A stretch of DNA of 16,126 nt from JAZSMS01 sp045536015 (GTDB taxonomy: Bacteria; Bacillota; Clostridia; Christensenellales; QALW01): positions 1 to 16,126 of the forward strand of contig JAZSMS010000004.1 in assembly GCA_045536015.1 (NCBI GenBank), read 5' to 3'. The notes below the pieces were generated by a model. The model was not told the origin of the DNA and searched no databases. It saw nothing but the letters and a program-made list of their open reading frames with translations. Every line of letters begins with the position of its first letter. Position 1 is the first letter of the stretch. This document shows, piece after piece, positions 1 through 6,270 of the stretch. The position numbers and the translations under genes are program-made.

Positions 1-51
1 TTTGTACGCCCCTTTACTGCCGAGCGTTTTTGCCTTGATTTTGAGGAATAA
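1..51 (+). CDS. C-terminal end of an unidentified upstream gene (partial)
   Basis: Frame 1 is open from the window edge and reads FVRPFTAERFCLDFEE before TAA at 49-51, followed at once by a second TAA (52-54) and then the ATG of the next gene. Codon choice resembles the neighbouring genes. The product cannot be identified from 16 residues. Frame 2 is also open to a TGA at 56-58 that would overlap the next start (ATGA), so the frame assignment is not certain. The ribosome binding site of the following kinase (GAGGAA, 43-48) lies inside this tail, suggesting the two genes are co-transcribed. Confidence 0.4.
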   Translation, partial: FVRPFTAERFCLDFEE

Positions 52-54
52 TAA

Positions 55-843
55 ATGAAGCGTATCCTAACCGTTCAGGATTTATCCTGCGTTGGAAAAT
101 GCTCGCTTACGGTCGCACTTCCTATTATCTCGGCTCTTGGAATAGAAGCGTGCGCTTTGCCTACGGCACTGTTATCAAATCATACCGCGTTTAAGGATTT
201 TTCGTTTTTTGATTTATCCAAGCAAGCAAAAGAGATAGCAAACAAATTAAACAGCTTTTTGTTTGATGGAATTTACGCAGGCTATCTTGGTAATATTGAG
301 CTTATTGATACAGTTTGTTCTGTTATAGACTCCCATCCCGAAAGCGTTATTTTTATCGATCCCGTTATGGGCGATAACGGAAAACTATATACCGGTTTTA
401 CCGAAGAATATCCCGAAAAAATGCGCAAGCTTTGTGCAAAAGCAAATTATATAGTGCCTAACATTACCGAAGCTTCGTTTTTGCTTAAAAAGCCGATTGA
501 CGACGTTTTTTTAGCTGCAAAAGAACTTTGCGAGCTTGGTCCCGACGTAAGCATTATTACGGGTGTTATTTCAAATAACCGTACGGGCGCTGTTGCCTAC
601 AAAAAGAGCACAAACGAGTTTTTTGAATATTATCACTCGACCATTGCACGCTCCAGCCACGGAACGGGTGACGTTTTTGCATCAGTTTTCTTTGGAAAAA
701 TAATTAATGGCGCTTCTGTTTCTGATGCGCTTGCCGCCGCTGTTGATTTTACCTGTGCCTCTATTGAGCAGACGCTTGATGATGAAAATGTTTGGTACGG
801 CGTAAACTTCGAAAAGGTTCTTCCTAGACTCTTAAATAAGTAA
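55..843 (+). CDS. Pyridoxal/pyridoxine/pyridoxamine kinase (ribokinase superfamily)
   Basis: A 262-residue cytoplasmic enzyme expected to phosphorylate the 5'-hydroxyl of B6 vitamers with ATP, salvaging them to pyridoxal 5'-phosphate. Seen in the sequence: an N-terminal substrate loop with DLSCVGKCSLT (residues 9-19), typical of the PdxK/PdxY group; DPVMGD at 102-107; PNITEA at 135-140; and the ribokinase-family anion hole and catalytic base motif GTGD at 203-206, with Asp206 as the expected base. Full length for the family. The start is supported by GAGGAA (43-48) six bases upstream. A hairpin terminator follows the stop. Clostridial pyridoxine kinases of this type are distinct from ThiD-like enzymes, but the vitamer preference cannot be read from sequence, so no gene symbol is given. 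Confidence 0.9.
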   Translation: MKRILTVQDLSCVGKCSLTVALPIISALGIEACALPTALLSNHTAFKDFSFFDLSKQAKEIANKLNSFLFDGIYAGYLGNIELIDTVCSVIDSHPESVIFIDPVMGDNGKLYTGFTEEYPEKMRKLCAKANYIVPNITEASFLLKKPIDDVFLAAKELCELGPDVSIITGVISNNRTGAVAYKKSTNEFFEYYHSTIARSSHGTGDVFASVFFGKIINGASVSDALAAAVDFTCASIEQTLDDENVWYGVNFEKVLPRLLNK

Positions 844-873
844 TAAACAGTTTTATTCACATATGAACACACT

Positions 874-913
874 AGCATATATTGTCTTTTACGGGCAATA
901 TATGCTTATTTTT
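874..913 (+). terminator. Intrinsic terminator after the pyridoxal kinase gene
   Basis: A perfect 10-bp inverted repeat, GCATATATTG (875-884) and CAATATATGC (896-905), closed by an extra A-T pair (874/906). The 11-base interior can extend the stem with a C-G and wobble pairs. It is followed by the T-rich stretch TTATTTTTG. It lies about 30 bases after the stop and just before the next promoter, separating the two transcription units. Confidence 0.75.
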
Positions 914-931
914 GTATAAAAGCATTTTTGC

Positions 932-960
932 TTGAAAATTATTTAAGTATATGATATAAT
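932..960 (+). promoter_or_regulatory. Sigma-A type promoter for the DUF512–der–plsY–parE–parC run
   Basis: TTGAAA (932-937) and TATAAT (955-960) are separated by 17 bases, and TG one base before the -10 (952-953) makes an extended -10. This is close to the vegetative consensus. Transcription would start near 967, giving a leader of about 50 bases to the ATG at 1016. It also argues against the longer open frame starting at 971, which would have almost no leader and no ribosome binding site. Confidence 0.8.
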
Positions 961-1015
961 ATATATTAATTTGTATATATTATCCTTTTATAACAAAAAT
1001 TTCAAGGAGATTTTT

Positions 1016-2323
1016 ATGCGCCACAAAATTCTTTCGGTAGAAAAAGGTTCAGTTTGTGAAGAGCTTGGCATTATGCCAGGCGATGTTTTAGTTTCGATAA
1101 ACGAGCAACCCGTGCGCGATATTCTTGACTATAATTACTACGACTCTATGAACGAACTTTCGCTTACGATAATTGACTCTTTTGGCGAAGCAACGCTTTA
1201 TGATATAGAAAAAGATGATGACGAGCATCTTGGGTTGCGTTTTGAAAACGATTTACTTACAATGCGCTCGTGCTGTAATAAATGTATTTTTTGCTTTGTA
1301 GACCAACTTCCAAAAAATATGCGCAGCACTCTTTACGTGCGTGATGACGATTGGCGTATGTCAGTTTTGTTTGGCAACTTTGTTACTCTTACAAACGTTT
1401 CCTCGCGCGAGATTGACCGCATAATAGAGCAGCATATTTCCCCTCTTTATATCTCGGTTCACGCAACGGATCCCGAGCTTAGAAACTATATGCTTGGTAA
1501 CCCTAATGCAAAACCGATAATGCCGATTTTACAAAAGCTTGCCGATGCAGGCATCAGCTTTCACACACAGGTTGTGCTTTGCCCTGATGTAAACGACGGT
1601 CACTTTTTAAGACAAACGTTTGAAGACCTCTACACGCTCTACCCCGCCTGCAAATCGCTTGCAGTTGTTCCCGTAGGATTAACATACCATCGAAAAAAGC
1701 TTGTACATCTGCGCCCGTTTTCTTCGGCAGAGGCAAAATACGTGCTTGAAGAAATTTCAAAATGGCAGCAGACCTGCCTTGATTTTGCAGGCTCGCGTTT
1801 TATTTTTCCATCAGATGAGTTTTATGTTTTAGCAAACGTGCCTATCCCCGCTTACACTGAATATGAGGACTTTCCGCAAATTGAAAACGGCATAGGTCTT
1901 ATGGCAAAGCTTAAGCAAGAAATTGTTGAATGTCTTGACGAGCTTCCGCCCTGGATACCCGACAGAAAGATTTCTATTGCAACGGGTGTTTCGGCAGAAA
2001 AGTTTATCAGGCAAATGTGTGATATAATTTGCGAAAAATTCCCTAACCTTACGGTAAACGTTTACCCGATAACAAACTTTTTCTTTGGCGAAACCGTTAC
2101 GGTTACGGGTCTTTTAACAGGCAGAGACATCGCCGTTCAACTTGAAGGTAAAGACTTAGGCAGTGAGCTTATAATTTCTGACGTTATGATCAGGGATAAA
2201 GGCGATAAATTTTTAGATGACTTATCTGTTTCGGATTTATCAAATTGGATAAACAAAAAGGTTACGCCCGCAGGACAAACAGGCGAAGCCTTTGCTAAAG
2301 CACTTATAGGATTTAAGGAGTAA
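1016..2323 (+). CDS. DUF512 family protein (PDZ-like plus radical-SAM-like domain)
   Basis: A 435-residue protein of unknown function. Residues 1-60 look like a PDZ-type domain (GSVCEELGIMPGDVLVSIN). Cys86, Cys90 and Cys93 form a CX3CX2C motif as in radical-SAM iron-sulfur enzymes, with a further Cys at 87, followed by the family signature around FCFVDQLPKNMR and DDDWRMSVLFGN. The C-terminal part carries the DUF512 region. The start at 1016 is chosen because AAGGAGA (1004-1010) sits five bases before it and the promoter lies at 932-960; the frame opens further upstream to 971 without a ribosome binding site. It ends four bases before der, a pairing common in Clostridia, which hints at a link to ribosome assembly or translation, but no reaction is known to me. 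Family call is firm; function is open. Confidence 0.9.
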   Translation: MRHKILSVEKGSVCEELGIMPGDVLVSINEQPVRDILDYNYYDSMNELSLTIIDSFGEATLYDIEKDDDEHLGLRFENDLLTMRSCCNKCIFCFVDQLPKNMRSTLYVRDDDWRMSVLFGNFVTLTNVSSREIDRIIEQHISPLYISVHATDPELRNYMLGNPNAKPIMPILQKLADAGISFHTQVVLCPDVNDGHFLRQTFEDLYTLYPACKSLAVVPVGLTYHRKKLVHLRPFSSAEAKYVLEEISKWQQTCLDFAGSRFIFPSDEFYVLANVPIPAYTEYEDFPQIENGIGLMAKLKQEIVECLDELPPWIPDRKISIATGVSAEKFIRQMCDIICEKFPNLTVNVYPITNFFFGETVTVTGLLTGRDIAVQLEGKDLGSELIISDVMIRDKGDKFLDDLSVSDLSNWINKKVTPAGQTGEAFAKALIGFKE

Positions 2324-2327
2324 TTAG

Positions 2328-3650
2328 ATGAAGCCACTTGTAGCAGTTTTAGGAAGACCAAACGTTGGTAAAAGCACATTTTTTAATAAAATGTGCGGTA
2401 AGCGCTTGTCTATTGTAGAAGATACCCCCGGAGTTACGCGCGACAGAATTTATACCGACGTAACATGGCTTGACAAAACCTTTACGCTTGTTGATACCGG
2501 CGGTATCGAACTTAAAAGTGACGATATCTTTTATAACGAAATGTTAAAGCAGGCACTTATTGCCGTAGAAACCGCCGACGTTATTTTGTTTTTTACCGAC
2601 GGACGCGAGGGCATGCTTTCAGCCGACCAGGACGTTGCAGACTTTTTAAGAAAAAGACACGATAAAATTATTTGCGTTGTAAACAAGGTTGACGGGCCTA
2701 AGCAAGAGGATGCCGTTTATGATTTTTATTCACTTGGTCTTGGCGAGCCAAGCAGCATAAGTGCGCTTAATATGCTTGGTATTGGTGATTTACTTGACCG
2801 CGTCGTTTCGCTTTTCCCAAAAGATTACGAGGTTGAAGACGAAAACGAAGCAATTAAAATTGCCGTTGTAGGTAAGCCCAATGCCGGCAAATCCTCGCTT
2901 GTTAATAAATTACTTGGCGAAAACCGCTCAATAGTAAGCAACATACCGGGAACAACCCGTGACGCAATAGATACGCCCTTTACTTTTGAAGGTAAAGACT
3001 ACGTTTTAATTGATACTGCAGGTATCAGGCGCAAAAAAGCTATTGATTCGGGCTCGCTTGAGCGTTACAGCGTTATCCGCTCGCTTGACGCTATCCGCCG
3101 TGCCGACGTAGTTTTAGTCGTGCTTGACGCTTCACAGGGTATGACCGAGCAGGACGTTAAAATTGCAGGCTTTGTTAAAGAACAAGGCAAGGCAGCACTT
3201 ATAGTCGTTAATAAGTGGGATCTTATAGAAAAAGACACTATGACAAGCGAAAAATTTAAGCGCAAAATGCGCACCGACCTTGCGTTTATGGATTACGTTG
3301 ACTATCTGTTTATATCGGCAAAAACGGGACAGAGAGTTAACAAAATATTTGAGCAGGTTAACGAAATTTATGCTTCGGCAACAAAGCGTATTACTACGGG
3401 TGTTTTAAACGATACGTTATCTGACGCAATGCGCCTTAATGAACCACCTTCTAAAAACGGAAAACGCCTTAAAATTAAGTACGCGGCACAGGTTGCCGTC
3501 AAACCCCCTGCGTTTGTGCTTTTTGTAAACGATGCAACCTTAATGCATTTTTCATACAAGCGCTATTTAGAAAATACATTCCGTCAGGCCTTTGGCTTTA
3601 AAGGAACACCTATTAACTTGATTTTACGCGAAAAGGAACAGGATAAATAA
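2328..3650 (+). CDS. der: Ribosome-assembly GTPase Der (EngA), tandem GTPase
   Basis: A 440-residue essential GTPase that acts in maturation of the 50S ribosomal subunit in the cytoplasm. Two G domains in tandem are visible. The first has GRPNVGKST (9-17), DTPGVTRDR (32-40), DTGGI (56-60) and NKVD (119-122). The second has GKPNAGKSS (182-190), DTAGI (229-233), NKWD (295-298) and SAK (330-332). Residues from about 355 to the end form the KH-like C-terminal domain, with the usual PPAFVLFVND segment (393-402). Length and domain order are normal. AAGGAG (2315-2320) lies seven bases before ATG and overlaps the end of the DUF512 gene, so the two are co-transcribed. The stop overlaps the plsY start by one base. 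Confidence 0.97.
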   Translation: MKPLVAVLGRPNVGKSTFFNKMCGKRLSIVEDTPGVTRDRIYTDVTWLDKTFTLVDTGGIELKSDDIFYNEMLKQALIAVETADVILFFTDGREGMLSADQDVADFLRKRHDKIICVVNKVDGPKQEDAVYDFYSLGLGEPSSISALNMLGIGDLLDRVVSLFPKDYEVEDENEAIKIAVVGKPNAGKSSLVNKLLGENRSIVSNIPGTTRDAIDTPFTFEGKDYVLIDTAGIRRKKAIDSGSLERYSVIRSLDAIRRADVVLVVLDASQGMTEQDVKIAGFVKEQGKAALIVVNKWDLIEKDTMTSEKFKRKMRTDLAFMDYVDYLFISAKTGQRVNKIFEQVNEIYASATKRITTGVLNDTLSDAMRLNEPPSKNGKRLKIKYAAQVAVKPPAFVLFVNDATLMHFSYKRYLENTFRQAFGFKGTPINLILREKEQDK

Positions 3651-4309
3651 TGCGTTACGCTATTGCTATTATAGTTGGATATTTGCTTGGAAACATTTCA
3701 TTTTCAACCATCTATGCCAAAATTTTTGCAAAAAAGGATATTCACTCGATGGGCAGCGGTAACCCCGGTGCAACAAACATCTTGCGCACTATGGGCTTAA
3801 AATATGCCGTTCCCGTTTTTATTCTTGATGCTTTTAAGGCAATTATTGCCGCTATTTTAGGTTGCCTGATTATCGGTAACGGAAGCTTTTTTGAGTTTAG
3901 CTTTTTATCCGGTTACACCTGCTATGAGGTTTTCTTTGGCGGTGTTGCGGCAATTTTAGGTCACAACTACCCTGTGCTTATGCACTTTAAGGGTGGCAAG
4001 GGTGTCTCGTGCACGCTTGGGCTTTTAATCGTTTTAAATCCAATTATGGGTCTTTTAGCAGTTGCTTTTGCCGCCAGTGCAAACGTAAAGATAAAGATTT
4101 ATTCTATCGTTTCGATTGCAACAATGCTGCTTTCGGCAATTTGCTTTACGTTTTTTGATGCCAGCCCCGATCCGCAGGATAATTTAATACAGATAATAGT
4201 TCTTTGGTCACTTTTAGCACTTATGATTTTTACACACCGTCAAAACATAGTGCGCTTACTTAACGGAACCGAAGGTAAAATAAATATCTTCAAAACGGAG
4301 GAAAAATAA
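3650..4309 (+). CDS. plsY: Glycerol-3-phosphate acyltransferase PlsY (acyl-phosphate dependent)
   Basis: A 219-residue polytopic membrane enzyme that moves an acyl group from acyl-phosphate to the sn-1 position of glycerol 3-phosphate, the first step of phospholipid synthesis in most Gram-positive bacteria. The three family motifs are present: SMGSGNPGATNILRTMG (33-49), GHNYPV with FKGGKGVS (104-120), and the C-terminal HRQNIVRLLNGTE (about 196-208). Several hydrophobic segments separate them. The ATG shares its A with the TAA of der (TAATG), and AAAAGGAA (3631-3638) lies 11 bases upstream, so coupling to der translation is likely. PlsY next to parE is also found in bacilli and streptococci, and supports the naming of the next two genes. 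Confidence 0.95.
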   Translation: MRYAIAIIVGYLLGNISFSTIYAKIFAKKDIHSMGSGNPGATNILRTMGLKYAVPVFILDAFKAIIAAILGCLIIGNGSFFEFSFLSGYTCYEVFFGGVAAILGHNYPVLMHFKGGKGVSCTLGLLIVLNPIMGLLAVAFAASANVKIKIYSIVSIATMLLSAICFTFFDASPDPQDNLIQIIVLWSLLALMIFTHRQNIVRLLNGTEGKINIFKTEEK

Positions 4310-6270
4310 TGAGTTATACAGCCGGAGATATTAAGATTCTCGAGGGACTTGACGCAGTAAGAATGCGCCCGGGTATGTACATTGGTACAACAGGTCCCGA
4401 GGGAATGCATCACTTGCTTTGGGAAATAGTTGACAACGCTATTGACGAAGCGGCAAACGGCTTTGCCGACGAAATTACCATAACCTTGTCCGAGGGCAAC
4501 GTTGTTTCGGTTGAGGATAACGGCAGAGGTATGCCAATAGATATTCATCCGCAAAAGGGAATTTCGGGCGTTGAGGTTATTTTTACACAGCTTCACGCAG
4601 GCGGAAAATTTGATAACAACCAATACCAATACAGCGGAGGTCTTCACGGTGTTGGTGCATCGGTAGTAAACGCTCTTAGCGAATGGACAACCGTAGAGGT
4701 TTATAAAGACTATAAGACTTATCGTGCCGAGTTTGCACGCGAAATGAAGGACGATAAAAAACACGTTGCATCGGGCATAACCGTAAAGCACTTAACCAAG
4801 GTTGGTACTTCGCACAAGGCTCACGGCTCGTGCGTTTCGTTTAAGCCCGACAAGCTTGTTTTCGGTGCAGTTAATTTTAATTTTGATACCATCGCCCACC
4901 GCTTAAAAGAGCTTGCTTTTTTAAATGCAGGGCTTAATATTCATTTAATTGATACCCGTCCCGGAATTGAAAAAGAAAAGACTTACTGCTTCTCCGGCGG
5001 TATTTCAGACTTTGTTAAATATTCTAACGAAGGCAAAACCGCAACGCATGAAGATCCTATTATTTTCAATGGCGAAAACAATAATATCCGCGCAGAAATT
5101 GCTATCCAATACACCGATTCGTACAACGAAAATATAATTTCGTTTGTAAACAACATTCCTACCGGTGAAGGCGGCACGCACGAAACGGGCTTTAGAAGTG
5201 CCGTTACAAAGGTGCTTAACGAGTACGCCCGCCGCACCGAAGTTTTAAAGGAAAAGGACCCCAACTTTAACGGAGAAGATTTCCGCGAGGGTATGACTGC
5301 GGTAATTTCGATTAAAATGCAAAATATTCAGTTCGAAGGTCAAACCAAGGCAAAGCTTGGCAGTGTTGAAGCACGACCTGCCGTTGAAGCAATAGTTACC
5401 GAGCAATTTGAAAAGTTCCTCGAAAACCCGCGCCACGAAGCCATCGGTAAAATGATTTTAGAAAAGGCTATACAAGCGGCAAAAGTTCGCGAAGCGGCTA
5501 AAAAAGCAAAGGATATTGCCAGAAAGAAAAACAGCTTAGACGTAACCACCTTAATCGGCAAGCTTGCACATTGCACAGGCAAAAATCCCGAGCAAAACGA
5601 GCTTATTATCGTTGAGGGCGATTCGGCAGGCGGAAGTGCAAAGCAAGGCAGGGACAGACATTTTCAGGCAATTCTACCCTTAAGAGGAAAGCCTGCAAAC
5701 AGCGAAAAGAGAAGAATAGAGCAAATTTTAAGCAACGATGAATACTGCTCTTTAATAACTGCTCTTGGCACGGGCATTGACGACGATTTTGATATTGACC
5801 TTTTAAAATACAATAAGATTATTATTCTTGCCGATGCTGACCAGGACGGCGGACATATACGCTCGCTTTTACTCACGTTCTTCTACCGCTATATGAAGCC
5901 GCTTATAACCGAAGGTCACGTTTATATCGGCACTCCTCCGCTTTATAGGCTTGAGAAGAACTCTACCAAGGAATTAGTTTATTGTTATTCTGACCAAGAG
6001 CGCATAGAGGCGGCAGAAAAAATGGGCAGAGGATACACTATTCAAAGATATAAAGGTCTTGGCGAAATGGATCCCGAGCAGCTTTGGGATACCACTCTTA
6101 ACCCCGAAAAGCGCACGCTTGTTAAGGTTGGTATTAACGACGTTGCCGAGGCAGAGCGTCTTGTTACAGTTTTAATGGGTGACAAGGTTGATGTAAGAAG
6201 ACAGTATATTATCGAAAACGCTAACTTTAACAAGGTTGACGCTTTTGCAAAGGATATGGGGGTTAAATAA
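4309..6270 (+). CDS. parE: DNA topoisomerase type IIA ATPase subunit, probably ParE (topoisomerase IV subunit B)
   Basis: A 653-residue B subunit that binds ATP and, with ParC, passes one DNA duplex through another to unlink daughter chromosomes. GHKL ATPase motifs: EIVDNAIDEA (39-48), DNGRGMP (70-76) and GGLHGVGASVVNALS (110-124). The transducer QTK loop is at 345-347. TOPRIM metal-binding motifs: EGDSAGGSA (436-444), PLRGK (457-461) and DADQDGGHIR (509-518). The C-terminal QRYKGLGEMDPEQLW (579-593) is standard. The length is that of the short Gram-positive GyrB/ParE type. Sequence alone hardly separates ParE from GyrB; the position after plsY and before a ParC-like A subunit favours ParE. 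GGAGG (4297-4301) and a TAATG overlap with plsY set the start. After PLRGK the residues PANSEKRR differ from the usual ILNVEKA-like stretch. Confidence 0.85.
   Translation: MSYTAGDIKILEGLDAVRMRPGMYIGTTGPEGMHHLLWEIVDNAIDEAANGFADEITITLSEGNVVSVEDNGRGMPIDIHPQKGISGVEVIFTQLHAGGKFDNNQYQYSGGLHGVGASVVNALSEWTTVEVYKDYKTYRAEFAREMKDDKKHVASGITVKHLTKVGTSHKAHGSCVSFKPDKLVFGAVNFNFDTIAHRLKELAFLNAGLNIHLIDTRPGIEKEKTYCFSGGISDFVKYSNEGKTATHEDPIIFNGENNNIRAEIAIQYTDSYNENIISFVNNIPTGEGGTHETGFRSAVTKVLNEYARRTEVLKEKDPNFNGEDFREGMTAVISIKMQNIQFEGQTKAKLGSVEARPAVEAIVTEQFEKFLENPRHEAIGKMILEKAIQAAKVREAAKKAKDIARKKNSLDVTTLIGKLAHCTGKNPEQNELIIVEGDSAGGSAKQGRDRHFQAILPLRGKPANSEKRRIEQILSNDEYCSLITALGTGIDDDFDIDLLKYNKIIILADADQDGGHIRSLLLTFFYRYMKPLITEGHVYIGTPPLYRLEKNSTKELVYCYSDQERIEAAEKMGRGYTIQRYKGLGEMDPEQLWDTTLNPEKRTLVKVGINDVAEAERLVTVLMGDKVDVRRQYIIENANFNKVDAFAKDMGVK

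Noticed and set aside
971..1015. N-terminal extension of the DUF512 protein from ATG 971
   Set aside because: It would begin about four bases after the expected transcription start with no ribosome binding site, and the added residues do not resemble the family N-terminus.
4240..4791. Open frame of 183 codons on the minus strand
   Set aside because: It overlaps the plsY end and the conserved ATPase domain of parE; no motif or start signal supports it.
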